A model generated the notes under the pieces. The model did no database searches. It was not told the origin of the DNA and was given only the letters and a program-made list of their open reading frames with translations. A DNA stretch of 64,000 nt from Methylophaga sp. (lineage in GTDB: Bacteria > Pseudomonadota > Gammaproteobacteria > Nitrosococcales > Methylophagaceae): assembly GCA_002706095.1 (NCBI GenBank), contig PAJP01000018.1, positions 1 through 64,000 of the forward strand, in the 5' to 3' direction. Of the stretch, positions 54,044 through 63,582 are shown one piece after another (the stretch's first letter is position 1; each line of letters begins with the position of its first letter). Made by a program: the position numbers and the translations under genes.

Positions 54044-54948
54044 TGAAAATCGCCGTTCTTTCTCGTAACCCCAAGTTATATTCAACGCGTAGACTGGTTG
54101 AGGCAGCAGAGGCGCGAGGTCATGAAGTTCATGTATTGGACGTACTTCGATGCTACATGAACATTACCTCGCTAAAACCTGAAGTGCATTACAAAGGGGA
54201 AATTCTGACAGGTTATGATGCTGTCATTCCACGAATTGGTGCATCCGTCACTTTTTATGGCACAGCGGTGCTTCGTCAATTTGAAATGATGAATGTTTAT
54301 CCGCTTAATGAGTCAGTGGCTATCAGCCGCTCACGAGATAAATTGCGCGCGCTTCAATTATTATCCAGAAAAGGCATTGGTTTGCCTGTGACAGGCTTTG
54401 CGCATCGTCCGGATGATGTAGACGACTTAATAAAAATGGTCGGTGGCGCGCCTTTGGTGATTAAGTTGCTGGAGGGGACACAAGGTATTGGTGTGGTACT
54501 GGCCGAAACTGAAAAAGCCGCGGAAAGTGTTATTGAAGCCTTCATGGGCATGAAAGCCAATATCCTGGTGCAGGAATTTATTAAGGAAGCGGGCGGCGCC
54601 GATATTCGCTGTTTTGTGGTGGGGGATAAAGTCGTTGCATCCATGAAACGCCAGGGTAAGGAAGGCGAGTTTCGTTCTAATCTGCATCGTGGTGGTAGTG
54701 CTAACTTGATCCGTATTTCACCCTTAGAGCGAGCCACGGCTGTGCGTGCTGCGAAAACTATGGGCTTGAATGTCTGTGGTGTTGATTTACTGCGTTCAAA
54801 TCACGGTCCGGTTGTGATGGAAGTGAATTCATCACCGGGACTGGAAGGTATTGAGAACGCCACCGGTAAAGATATTGCCAGCATGATCATCGATTTTATC
54901 GAGAGAAATGCCCGTTCTGGTAAAACAAAAACCCGGGGTCGAGGCTAA
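54043..54948 (+). CDS. rimK: RimK-family ATP-grasp amino acid ligase
   Basis: A 301-residue ATP-grasp ligase. RimK adds glutamate residues to the C-terminus of ribosomal protein S6 and can make poly-glutamate. Landmarks: [20 protein letters not shown] at the start, [13 protein letters not shown], the ATP-binding [39 protein letters not shown], and the metal site [19 protein letters not shown]. Length and motifs equal E. coli RimK (300). Sits between the protease and aspartoacylase genes. Confidence 0.9.
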   Translation: MKIAVLSRNPKLYSTRRLVEAAEARGHEVHVLDVLRCYMNITSLKPEVHYKGEILTGYDAVIPRIGASVTFYGTAVLRQFEMMNVYPLNESVAISRSRDKLRALQLLSRKGIGLPVTGFAHRPDDVDDLIKMVGGAPLVIKLLEGTQGIGVVLAETEKAAESVIEAFMGMKANILVQEFIKEAGGADIRCFVVGDKVVASMKRQGKEGEFRSNLHRGGSANLIRISPLERATAVRAAKTMGLNVCGVDLLRSNHGPVVMEVNSSPGLEGIENATGKDIASMIIDFIERNARSGKTKTRGRG

Positions 54949-54952
54949 GCGC

Positions 54953-56005
54953 ATGTCTGACGTTTTAGTTCTGGCTGGCGAGGAAGTCAGATTAGGGCAA
55001 AGTAAGATTATCGATGTGCCTTTGCCTGACCTTTATATGCAGACTGCGTTGAGCATGCCTGTGCACGTCATACGTGGGCGTCGCAAAGGCCCGATTCTGT
55101 TTGTATCAGCCGCCGTGCATGGTGACGAAATCAATGGCGTTGAAATTATTCGCAGGTTGGTAAAAAGTAAGAGTTTAAAAGGTCTGAAAGGCACCATCAT
55201 CGCGATTCCCGTGGTTAATGTGTATGGCTTTCTCAATCAATCCCGGTACTTACCAGACAGACGCGATCTGAATCGCTGTTTTCCTGGTTCAGATGAAGGC
55301 TCGCTGGCTGCCCGATTAGCTGACTCATTTATGAAAGAAGTCGTCAGTCAGTGTACGCATGGTATCGATCTCCATACCGCTGCCATTCATCGCGATAATT
55401 TACCTCAGATACGAGCTGACTTATCCAATCCTGACGTAGAAATGATGGCTCATGCTTTTGATGCGCCTGTGGTAGTGAACTCGAGTCTGATTCAGGGGTC
55501 ACTACGTTATGCGGCCGCTTCATATGATGTGCCAGTAATTGTGTATGAAGCTGGTGAAGCTTTACGATTTAATGAAATGGCAATCAGGGCTGGTGTGAAA
55601 GGCGTCTTGGCTGTGATGCGTCACATTGGTATGTTGGCAACGACGCGACACAAAAAACGTCAACACGAGCCATTTGTCGCTCGAAGCAGTGTTTGGGTCA
55701 GAGCGCCGGAAAGTGGCATCTTCAGAATGCTGGTGCCCATGGGCGCCAGTGTGAACAAAGGAGATTTATTAGGCATGGTGGCTGCTCCCTATGGTAAAGG
55801 GGATTCTGAAACAGAGGTGCTGGCGAGTAGTTCAGGTATCGTCATCGGCCGTACCAATATTCCACTAGTGAATGAGGGAGAGGCCTTGTTTCATATCGCA
55901 AGGTTTAACAAACCGGACGAAGTGGCTGATAGTGTGCTGGCTTTTCATACGGATTTGGATCCAGCAACAGATACCGCAGTGCCTGATGAATTACCGATAA
56001 TTTGA
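54953..56005 (+). CDS. Succinylglutamate desuccinylase/aspartoacylase-family protein
   Basis: A 350-residue zinc carboxypeptidase-fold enzyme. ATG 54953 (MSDVLVLAGEEV) is used; an upstream in-frame start overlaps rimK. Zinc and catalytic residues show in AAVHGDEINGVEI (His, Glu), DRRDLNRCFPG, HGIDLHTAA (His) and IVYEAGEALRF (Glu). A C-terminal beta domain (about 255-340) resembles a biotin-lipoyl-like barrel, GSIFRM-type, seen in this subgroup. It may trim amide or peptide bonds made by the ligase upstream, five bases away. Confidence 0.8.
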   Translation: MSDVLVLAGEEVRLGQSKIIDVPLPDLYMQTALSMPVHVIRGRRKGPILFVSAAVHGDEINGVEIIRRLVKSKSLKGLKGTIIAIPVVNVYGFLNQSRYLPDRRDLNRCFPGSDEGSLAARLADSFMKEVVSQCTHGIDLHTAAIHRDNLPQIRADLSNPDVEMMAHAFDAPVVVNSSLIQGSLRYAAASYDVPVIVYEAGEALRFNEMAIRAGVKGVLAVMRHIGMLATTRHKKRQHEPFVARSSVWVRAPESGIFRMLVPMGASVNKGDLLGMVAAPYGKGDSETEVLASSSGIVIGRTNIPLVNEGEALFHIARFNKPDEVADSVLAFHTDLDPATDTAVPDELPII

Positions 56006-56122
56006 GCAGGTGTCACTTTGATGTCATCTCGCCGATGTAATAATTGAAATAATTCTTTGCTTTTTCATTGCAAACTAGTGAAAATCGCGCCCTTTAACTA
56101 ACCAAGACGGGAATAATCGTCA

Positions 56123-58069
56123 ATGCAGAAAACGCCTTTTCCTACTATCGATAACGAGCTGGATTTAAGTACTGAATGGAGTGCTGAACATAGTGCTCGT
56201 TTATATGGAGTCAGGGACTGGGGAAGTGACTATTTTGATGTATCTGAAGATGGCAATGCGGTTGTCAGCGTGCAGTTTGGTGAGAAAACCATACAAGTGC
56301 CCATCATCGATATCGTCAATGGCATGCGTGAACGTGGGCTGGATATGCCGGCCGTTTTACGCATTGAAAATCTGCTCGATCAGCGTATTACTCAGCTTAA
56401 TGAAGCCTTTTCACGTGCAATAGAAGAAGCGGAGTACAAAAATCATTATCGTGGTGTTTTTCCAATCAAGGTTAATCAGCAATGTCACGTTATTGAAGAG
56501 ATTGCAGATTACGGTAGCCGTTATCATCATGGTCTGGAGGCCGGCAGTAAGGCTGAATTAATTATCGCTCTCTCACAGCTACGTGATCACGACAGTCTGA
56601 TTGTTTGTAATGGTTACAAAGACGAAGAGTTCATCGAGCTTGGTTTGTATGCCCGTCAAATGGGGATCAAGTGTTTCTTTGTTTTGGAAACGGCGATGGA
56701 GCTGGATATTATCCTTGAGCGTAGTCGTGCTCTGGGGATTGACCCTCTGATTGGGGTTCGCATTCGTTTGGCTTCTATGGTGGAAGGTCACTGGAATGAA
56801 GACAGTGGTGATCGATCTATCTTTGGTTTATCCACCAGTGCTTTATTAGGTGTGGTTGATAAACTCAAGCAAGCGAATATGCTGCATTGCTTGCAGTTAT
56901 TGCACAGCCATCTCGGTTCTCAAATCCCTAACATTCGTAATATCCGTACCGGTGTTATGGAAGCGTGTCGGTTTTACGCGGGCCTAATCGAAGAAGGTGC
57001 CCCAATGGGCTACATCGATATGGGCGGTGGTCTGGCTGTTGACTATGAAGGGGCCAGAAGTAACAGCACACACAGCATGAACTATGGTCTGGATGAATAT
57101 TGCTACAACATCGTTGAAGCTTTACAGGAAAGCCTGGACCCACTCGATATTCCGCATCCGGTCATTATTTCTGAGTCTGGTCGTGCGTTGGTGGCGTACT
57201 CATCGATGCTGCTTTTTAATGTATTGGAAGTGCGAGAGCACAAAGCGGAACCGCTCCCAGCTGAAGCGCCTGAAGACAGTCACGATCACATCATTAACTT
57301 ATTCAGTGTGCTTGACTATGTGAGTCCAGAAAACTTACAAGAGTGCTATAACGACTCTTTGTATTACCGTGATGAAATGCGTGAGTTATTTCATCATGGA
57401 CAAGCGACCATTCGTGAACGAGCATTAGCAGAAAACCTGGCACTCGCTATTCTGGAAAAGATTTCTAATCTGCTGCCACAGGCAAGACGCGTGTCTCAGG
57501 AGCTGGAAGCATTACCCGAATTGCTGTCTGATATTTACTATGGCAATTTCAGCTTATTCCAGTCATTACCGGATATCTGGGCAATTGATCAGCTTTTCCC
57601 GATTATGCCCATACATCGCTTAAACGAAGCGCCGGTCAGAGATGCAGTTTTAGCGGATATGACCTGTGACTGTGACGGTAAGATCGATAACTTCATCTCA
57701 CCAACCGGAGTGAAAAAAACACTACCGCTACACGAACTGAAACATGGTGAGGAATATTATTTAAGTGTTTTCCTGGTCGGTGCGTATCAGGAAACCTTGG
57801 GTGACTTACACAATCTGTTTGGTGATACCAATGTCGTCAGCGTGCATATCAACGAGGAAGGGGGTTTTGATTTCCGTCGTGAATTCCATGGTGACAGCAT
57901 CGCCGACGTATTAAGCTACGTTGAGTACGATCCTAAACACATGTTAGAACAATTCCGTCGTATCGCTGAAGAAGCTGTGCGAGACGGACGTATTTCGGTG
58001 CCTATGCGCCAAAAAATGTTGCATGCTTTCAAAGAAAGTATGCATGGCTATACTTTTTTTGAACGTTAA
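56123..58069 (+). CDS. speA: Biosynthetic arginine decarboxylase
   Basis: A 648-residue PLP enzyme making agmatine from arginine, the first step to putrescine. The PLP Lys is in GVFPIKVNQQ; LLHSHLGSQIPNIRNI, YIDMGGGLAVDYEG, and ISESGRALVAYSS are typical of alanine-racemase-fold decarboxylases; MTCDCDGKID is the active-site Cys region of SpeA. Length matches E. coli SpeA (658). It begins a tight polyamine unit (26 bases to the next gene). Confidence 0.95.
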   Translation: MQKTPFPTIDNELDLSTEWSAEHSARLYGVRDWGSDYFDVSEDGNAVVSVQFGEKTIQVPIIDIVNGMRERGLDMPAVLRIENLLDQRITQLNEAFSRAIEEAEYKNHYRGVFPIKVNQQCHVIEEIADYGSRYHHGLEAGSKAELIIALSQLRDHDSLIVCNGYKDEEFIELGLYARQMGIKCFFVLETAMELDIILERSRALGIDPLIGVRIRLASMVEGHWNEDSGDRSIFGLSTSALLGVVDKLKQANMLHCLQLLHSHLGSQIPNIRNIRTGVMEACRFYAGLIEEGAPMGYIDMGGGLAVDYEGARSNSTHSMNYGLDEYCYNIVEALQESLDPLDIPHPVIISESGRALVAYSSMLLFNVLEVREHKAEPLPAEAPEDSHDHIINLFSVLDYVSPENLQECYNDSLYYRDEMRELFHHGQATIRERALAENLALAILEKISNLLPQARRVSQELEALPELLSDIYYGNFSLFQSLPDIWAIDQLFPIMPIHRLNEAPVRDAVLADMTCDCDGKIDNFISPTGVKKTLPLHELKHGEEYYLSVFLVGAYQETLGDLHNLFGDTNVVSVHINEEGGFDFRREFHGDSIADVLSYVEYDPKHMLEQFRRIAEEAVRDGRISVPMRQKMLHAFKESMHGYTFFER

Positions 58070-58095
58070 TTGAGACGAGTTAAAGGAATTCAGCA

Positions 58096-59295
58096 ATGTC
58101 TAAAGTCCTGATTATTGGTGCCGGCGGTGTCGGTGGCGTAGTCACACATAAATGTGCACAGTTACCAGAAGTATTCTCTGAAATTGTATTGGCAAGCCGA
58201 ACAGAAGAAAAATGCAAAGCGATCGCAGCCCAATTAGAGCGACCTATCAAAACAGCAAAGGTTGATGCGGATAATGTCGCTGAATTGACCACGTTATTGG
58301 AACAAGAAAAACCCGATTTAGTCATTAATGTGGCCTTACCGTATCAGGATCTGACGATCATGGATGCCTGTCTGGCAGCCGGGGTGGATTATCTGGATAC
58401 GGCTAACTATGAACCACTGGATACAGCCAAGTTTGAATACAAATGGCAATGGGCTTATCAGGATAAATTTAAAGAAGCGGGCTTAACAGCATTGCTGGGT
58501 AGTGGTTTTGATCCCGGTGCGACCAATGTGTTCACGGCCTATATTGCCAAGCATTACTTTGATGAAATCCACGAGTTAGACATTATCGATGTCAATGGTG
58601 GTGATCACGGTTATCCATTTGCTACCAACTTTAATCCGGAAATTAATATCCGCGAAGTGACTGCTGAGTGTCGTCACTGGGAAAATGGTGAGTTTATTGA
58701 AACGCCTGCGATGTCAAAAAAAGCGACATTTACCTGCCCAGAAGAAGTCGGTACCTACAATATTTACCGTATGTATCATGAGGAATTGGAATCATTAACC
58801 AAAAATTTCCCGACTCTGAAACGCGCTCAGTTCTGGATGAGTTTTGGTGAGAGCTACCTGAAGCATCTGGAAGTATTGGGTAATGTCGGTATGACCGGTA
58901 TTGAGCCGATTGACTATAACGGCCAGAAAATTGTACCGATTCAGTTTTTGAAAGCTTTACTCCCTGACCCTTCAACTTTAGGCCCAAGAACCAAAGGTAA
59001 AACCTGTATTGGTTGCGTGGTGAAAGGCATTAAAGACGGCAAAGAAAAAATTGTTTACCTGTATAACATCAAAGATCATCAGGATTGTTATCAGGAAGTC
59101 CAGTCTCAAGCGATTTCATACACCACAGGTGTGCCAGCCATGATTGGTGCCAAAATGATGTTAGAAGGCAAATGGAAACAGCCGGGTGTTTGGAATATTG
59201 AACAGTTTGATCCTGATCCATTTATGGAAGACATGAATAAATATGGCTTGCCGTGGAATGTGATTGAACTTGATAACTTTAATCTGGACGACTAA
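58096..59295 (+). CDS. Carboxyspermidine/carboxynorspermidine dehydrogenase
   Basis: A 399-residue saccharopine-dehydrogenase-fold enzyme. NADPH site IIGAGGVGGVV (residues about 5-15), LDTANYEP, and LGSGFDPGATNVF are family hallmarks. It joins aspartate semialdehyde to putrescine (or diaminopropane) by reductive amination to carboxyspermidine. With speA, speB and the decarboxylase beside it, putrescine is the likely acceptor. Five bases separate it from nspC. Confidence 0.9.
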   Translation: MSKVLIIGAGGVGGVVTHKCAQLPEVFSEIVLASRTEEKCKAIAAQLERPIKTAKVDADNVAELTTLLEQEKPDLVINVALPYQDLTIMDACLAAGVDYLDTANYEPLDTAKFEYKWQWAYQDKFKEAGLTALLGSGFDPGATNVFTAYIAKHYFDEIHELDIIDVNGGDHGYPFATNFNPEINIREVTAECRHWENGEFIETPAMSKKATFTCPEEVGTYNIYRMYHEELESLTKNFPTLKRAQFWMSFGESYLKHLEVLGNVGMTGIEPIDYNGQKIVPIQFLKALLPDPSTLGPRTKGKTCIGCVVKGIKDGKEKIVYLYNIKDHQDCYQEVQSQAISYTTGVPAMIGAKMMLEGKWKQPGVWNIEQFDPDPFMEDMNKYGLPWNVIELDNFNLDD

Positions 59296-59300
59296 TTTCG

Positions 59301-60467
59301 ATGCAGTTTACTGATTTTGGCAAACTGGATTTATCTCGTTTGCCATCACCGTGTTTTGTGGTTGATGAAGTTGCCGTAGAACGTAATCTACGCATTCTGC
59401 ATGGTGTGGCGGTCGCGAGTGGTGCAAAAGTACTTGGTGCCCTAAAAGCCTTTTCTATGTGGTCGCTGGGTGACTTAACACAAAAATATCTCAATGGCAC
59501 TTGCGCCAGTGGCTTGCATGAAGCTCGTTTGGGATATGAAGAGTACGGTGGCGAAGTACATGTGTTTGCTGCTGCTTTTAGTCAAGCGGATATTGATGAG
59601 CTGCTCACATTCGCTAATCACATCGTGTTTAACTCTTGCAGCCAGTGGTTACGGTTTCGGGAGCAATGTCTTGCTGCGCAGACACAACGACCTGATCTGG
59701 AGTTTGGTCTGAGGATTAATCCAGAACACTCTGAAGGGGCTGTGCCAATTTATGACCCTTGTTCACCGGGATCACGCTTGGGCATCACGCTGTCTCAGCT
59801 TGATGAAAGCGCATTAGCAGGCATTAGCGGGCTACATTTTCATACCTTATGTGAACAAGGCTTTGAGCCACTTGAGCGAACAGTGGCAGCAGTTGAATCA
59901 AAGTTTGGTCATATCTTGCCACAAATGAAATGGGTCAACTTTGGCGGTGGTCATCATATTACCGCTGATGGCTATGATATTAATGGGTTGGTCGAATTAA
60001 TCCAGGCATTCCAATCTCGTCACGATGTGCAGGTCTATCTTGAGCCAGGTGAAGCCATGGCGATCGGTACTGGTATTTTGAGCTGTGAAGTGCTGGATAT
60101 CACCTGGAATAAACTGAACCAGGCGATTCTTGATACGTCCGCCACTTGTCATATGCCGGATACGCTGGAAATGCCATATCGTCCCGATATTCATGGTGCG
60201 GGTGAAGCGGATGAGTTTGAATATACCTATCGTCTAGGCGGTTTAACTTGTCTGGCTGGGGATGTGATTGATGATTACAGCTTCAAACAACCATTGGAAG
60301 TCGGACAACGGCTGATTTTTGAAGATATGGCACATTACACCATGGTCAAAACCACCACATTCAATGGCACAAAATTACCAGCCATTGCGTTGTGGAACTC
60401 AGGAACCGATGCCTTACGCATTGTGAAAGAGTTCGGCTACGACGATTTTAAACACAGATTATCTTGA
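59301..60467 (+). CDS. nspC: Carboxynorspermidine decarboxylase
   Basis: A 388-residue PLP decarboxylase of the NspC family that turns carboxyspermidine into spermidine without S-adenosylmethionine. The PLP Lys is in VLGALKAFSMW; FGLRINPEHSEG, GLHFHTLCEQG, WVNFGGGHHIT, LEPGEAMAIGTG and the distal TCLAGDVIDDY Cys region follow the family. Translation starts soon after the dehydrogenase stop. Length is as usual (about 380). Confidence 0.95.
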   Translation: MQFTDFGKLDLSRLPSPCFVVDEVAVERNLRILHGVAVASGAKVLGALKAFSMWSLGDLTQKYLNGTCASGLHEARLGYEEYGGEVHVFAAAFSQADIDELLTFANHIVFNSCSQWLRFREQCLAAQTQRPDLEFGLRINPEHSEGAVPIYDPCSPGSRLGITLSQLDESALAGISGLHFHTLCEQGFEPLERTVAAVESKFGHILPQMKWVNFGGGHHITADGYDINGLVELIQAFQSRHDVQVYLEPGEAMAIGTGILSCEVLDITWNKLNQAILDTSATCHMPDTLEMPYRPDIHGAGEADEFEYTYRLGGLTCLAGDVIDDYSFKQPLEVGQRLIFEDMAHYTMVKTTTFNGTKLPAIALWNSGTDALRIVKEFGYDDFKHRLS

Positions 60468-60477
60468 GTTAAGTCAT

Positions 60478-61344
60478 ATGGAAGAGTATCCAATTTTTCT
60501 CGGTTCAGAAATTGAACAGCCAGAACCAGACAAAGCGATGTTTCATGTATTACCCGTGCCCTATGAAAAGAGCGTGTCATATGGCGGTGGTACCGCTTTA
60601 GGTCCTAATGCTATTTTGCAAGCTTCCTGGCAACTGGAAGAGTGGGATGGCAAAAGCAAACCTTGCGATAAAGGTATTTATACCTGTGAACCAGTGGATT
60701 GCAGTGTCACCCCTCAGCAAGTTATTGATAATATTGCTAAAGCGACAACCGATATCATTAAAGCTGGCGCCATGCCGGTTGTACTTGGTGGTGAGCATAC
60801 GGTGACTTATGGTGTGATTAAAGGCTTGCGAGACGCGGGTATCGATGATTTTGGCATTGTGCAGATTGATGCACATGCTGATTTGCGTCAGGCGTATGAA
60901 GGTGATTTTCTTAGTCATGCCTCTGTGATGAAGCGTGCTGTGGATATGGGGATTCCTCTTTACCAACTCGGTATACGTGCTTATTGTGAAGAAGAGATGG
61001 CATTTCGTGACGAATTCGGTGTGTTATATCAGGATGCGGATGAGTTAGTACCCAACCGCATTCAGTCAATCGAGTTGCCAGAGGATTTTCCACAAAAAGT
61101 GTTTTTCACACTGGATATTGATGGCATGGATCCTTCTGTTTTTCCTTCAACAGGAACGCCAGTGCCAGGTGGGCTGGACTGGTATCAGACACTCAATTTA
61201 TTCGAGTCGGTAGCCAAACAGCGTGAAATTATCGGTTTTGACATCATGGAATTTGCGCCCATTGAAGGGTTCCATGCTTATGATTTTTCTGCGTCTTTAC
61301 TCACTTATAAATTGATGGGCATCGTACAACGAAATCGTCATTAA
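60478..61344 (+). CDS. speB: Agmatinase
   Basis: A 288-residue ureohydrolase that cleaves agmatine to putrescine and urea. The dinuclear manganese ligands are in LGGEHTVTYG, DAHADLR and TLDIDGMDPSVFPSTGTP. Closeness to speA and the spermidine genes favours agmatine over arginine or guanidinobutyrate. It closes the route arginine to agmatine to putrescine to carboxyspermidine to spermidine. A gap of 150 bases follows. Confidence 0.9.
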   Translation: MEEYPIFLGSEIEQPEPDKAMFHVLPVPYEKSVSYGGGTALGPNAILQASWQLEEWDGKSKPCDKGIYTCEPVDCSVTPQQVIDNIAKATTDIIKAGAMPVVLGGEHTVTYGVIKGLRDAGIDDFGIVQIDAHADLRQAYEGDFLSHASVMKRAVDMGIPLYQLGIRAYCEEEMAFRDEFGVLYQDADELVPNRIQSIELPEDFPQKVFFTLDIDGMDPSVFPSTGTPVPGGLDWYQTLNLFESVAKQREIIGFDIMEFAPIEGFHAYDFSASLLTYKLMGIVQRNRH

Positions 61345-61494
61345 TCAACGGGACGAGTGCGCGACTCAAAAACGAATGAATCAAATGGCCTGTTTGTAGG
61401 CTAAGGATATGAGGCAATGAAGAAATTAAGTCTTTTCCTCATTCCATGAAACAGATAAAATTCGGCCTTTTTCTACTCTTTGGGATTTTTCATC

Positions 61495-61902
61495 ATGAAT
61501 CAAGCTACAGTAAAACTGTTGGAAGACTACTACAATGCATTTAACCGCGGTGATATGGATGCATTTCTTAATATGCTGACAGACGACGTGATTCATGATG
61601 TAAACCAAAGTGGTCGTGAAATTGGTAAAGAAGCATTCAAGAAGTTTATGGATCGTATGAATGCGCACTACAAAGAAAACATCGTTGATATTTCTATCAC
61701 CACCAATGATGCTGGCGATCGTGCAGCGGTTGAGTTCACAGTATTAGGTGAATATATGTCAACTGATGAAGGTCTGCCTGAAGCCGCTGGTCAAACATAC
61801 CGTTTACCCGCAGGCGCATTTTTCGTGGTGCGTGACGGTAAAGTCGCTCGTATTACTAATTACTACAACTTAGAAGACTGGATCGCCCAAGTCGCAGGCT
61901 AA
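61495..61902 (+). CDS. NTF2/SnoaL-like protein
   Basis: A 135-residue small alpha-beta barrel protein of the NTF2-like/SnoaL group: VKLLEDYYNAFNRGDMDAFLNMLTDDV at the start (quoted in two parts when read), VNQSGREIGKEAFKKFM, and VEFTVLGEY, PAGAFFVVRDGKVARITNYYN. ATG 61495 is chosen; the upstream in-frame start is not family-like. Members are isomerases, hydrolases or ligand binders, so the reaction is unknown. It is followed ten bases later by a GNAT gene and then a nitrilase. Confidence 0.8.
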   Translation: MNQATVKLLEDYYNAFNRGDMDAFLNMLTDDVIHDVNQSGREIGKEAFKKFMDRMNAHYKENIVDISITTNDAGDRAAVEFTVLGEYMSTDEGLPEAAGQTYRLPAGAFFVVRDGKVARITNYYNLEDWIAQVAG

Positions 61903-61912
61903 GAGGTGTGCG

Positions 61913-62500
61913 ATGTTAAGACTGGAAAGACTGTCTGGCGATAAGCTCAATCAATACATTCCGGAGCTTGCTGAGCTCCGGATTCGTGTTTTTCGTGACT
62001 TTCCTTATCTTTATGATGGGGATCTGACATACGAAGAAAAGTATCTTCAAACTTATATTGAAGCGCCTGATAGCGTGATTGTGCTGGCTTTTGATGGTGA
62101 CCATGTCGTGGGTGCCTCTACCGGTATTCCGCTGAAATATGAAACCGACGAAGTCAAAGCGCCTTTTATCGCCGCTGGCTATGATATTGACAAGATCTTT
62201 TACTGCGGTGAATCCGTTTTATTGTCTCAATACCGCGGGCAAGGTGCAGGTGTGGCATTTTTCGATGAGCGTGAAGCCCATGCTCATGAGATAGGTGGTT
62301 TCGATTACAGCTGTTTTTGTGGGGTTCAACGCCCTGAGGATCATCCATTGAGACCCGCTGACTATCAGCCTCTTGATAATTTTTGGCGTAAACGCGGCTA
62401 TGAAAAACATCCAGAATTGAATACCACATTCAGTTGGAAAGAAGTGGATGAAGCGCTTGAGTCACCAAAGCCAATGACATTCTGGATGAAAAAAATCTAA
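61913..62500 (+). CDS. GNAT-family N-acetyltransferase
   Basis: A 195-residue acetyltransferase. The acetyl-CoA pyrophosphate loop is visible as SQYRGQGAGVAFFDERE, with an N-terminal LAELRIRVFRDFPYLYDGD typical of a subgroup found near C-N hydrolases. FWRKRGYEKHPEL is the usual end. Possible substrates include polyamines or amino compounds. In Bacillus-type YhcX the same two activities are fused in one protein with a nitrilase, which supports a functional link to the gene downstream. Confidence 0.85.
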   Translation: MLRLERLSGDKLNQYIPELAELRIRVFRDFPYLYDGDLTYEEKYLQTYIEAPDSVIVLAFDGDHVVGASTGIPLKYETDEVKAPFIAAGYDIDKIFYCGESVLLSQYRGQGAGVAFFDEREAHAHEIGGFDYSCFCGVQRPEDHPLRPADYQPLDNFWRKRGYEKHPELNTTFSWKEVDEALESPKPMTFWMKKI

Positions 62501-62564
62501 TCTTTTTGTGCGAAGAGAGTGCTGACTTGCGGACTCTTTTTGTGCAATGCCCGTGGAAAAATAA

Positions 62565-63446
62565 ATGAGCAAAGTGAAAGTAGCGGTAGCCCAATATGAT
62601 ATTGGCTTTTTCGCACAGTGGTTTGAGTTTGAAGATAAGTTGACCCAATGGGTAAGTCACGCAGCTAAAAATGGTGCCAAATTACTGGTCTTTCCTGAAT
62701 ATGGCAGTATGGAACTCGCTTCACTTTTTGGGGAGTCGGTTTATAAAGACTTGGGCAAGCAGTTGCATTCCATGCAAGATATATATGCCGACTACGAGGC
62801 TTTATACGCCCAGCTGGCGAAGCAATTTGATGTCATGATTCTGGCGAGCTCTTTCCCAGTAATACAGTCGGATGGTAGCTTTAGAAATCGAGCTAATCTA
62901 TACGGTGTTGAGGGACTGATTGATTATCAGGATAAACTCATCATGACTCGCTTCGAGAACGAACAGTGGCTGATTCATGCTGGTCAGGATATTAAGGTGA
63001 TTGATACCGATATTGGTCGTCTTGCTATTAATATTTGTTATGACAGTGAGTTTCCATTGATTGCCCATCAACAAGTGCTGGCGGGGGCTGATGTGGTCTT
63101 AGTACCAAGTTGTACTGATACACAAGCCGGCTTTTATCGTGTCAGAATTGGTTGTCAGGCTAGGGCGTTGGAAAATCAGTGTTACGTACTACAATCGCCG
63201 ACATTTGGTGAAGCCTTGTGGTCAGAAGCTGTTGATGTGAACACCGGTCGTGCCAGCATTTACACCCCGGTTGATTACGGCTTTCCTGATAATGGTATTT
63301 TGGCTGAAGGTTCAGCTGATACAGCACAATGGGTGTATGCCGATTTGGATGTGAATGAGATAGCTCGTGTACGCCAGCAGGGACAAGTATTTAATTATCG
63401 CGATTGGCCCTTGCAAAATACGTTGCGAGGCCCCAAATTAGATTGA
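62565..63446 (+). CDS. Carbon-nitrogen hydrolase (nitrilase superfamily)
   Basis: A 293-residue nitrilase-superfamily amidase. The catalytic triad is visible: Glu in VFPEYGSMELAS, Lys in QDKLIMTRFE, and Cys in LAINICYDSEFPL. Similar to amidases next to or fused with GNAT domains. It could hydrolyse an N-carbamoyl or N-acyl amine, for example a polyamine derivative, given the polyamine genes upstream (inference). A weak hairpin with T-run near 62514-62540 precedes it; a strong terminator follows. Confidence 0.85.
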   Translation: MSKVKVAVAQYDIGFFAQWFEFEDKLTQWVSHAAKNGAKLLVFPEYGSMELASLFGESVYKDLGKQLHSMQDIYADYEALYAQLAKQFDVMILASSFPVIQSDGSFRNRANLYGVEGLIDYQDKLIMTRFENEQWLIHAGQDIKVIDTDIGRLAINICYDSEFPLIAHQQVLAGADVVLVPSCTDTQAGFYRVRIGCQARALENQCYVLQSPTFGEALWSEAVDVNTGRASIYTPVDYGFPDNGILAEGSADTAQWVYADLDVNEIARVRQQGQVFNYRDWPLQNTLRGPKLD

Positions 63447-63451
63447 TAACG

Positions 63452-63480
63452 AACGCCGTCTTACAGATGGCGTTTTTTTT
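63452..63480 (+). terminator. Rho-independent terminator
   Basis: AACGCCGTC and GATGGCGTT pair with one mismatch around TTACA and are followed by a run of eight Ts. Confidence 0.8.
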
Positions 63481-63582
63481 AGTTATCAGTTTAGTCAGAC
63501 AATACGAATTTAGCGTCTGATACAAAAAACAGAAAAAGTGCGAGTCTGTGTCGATTACGCACTGAATAGACCGGAGTGAGCC

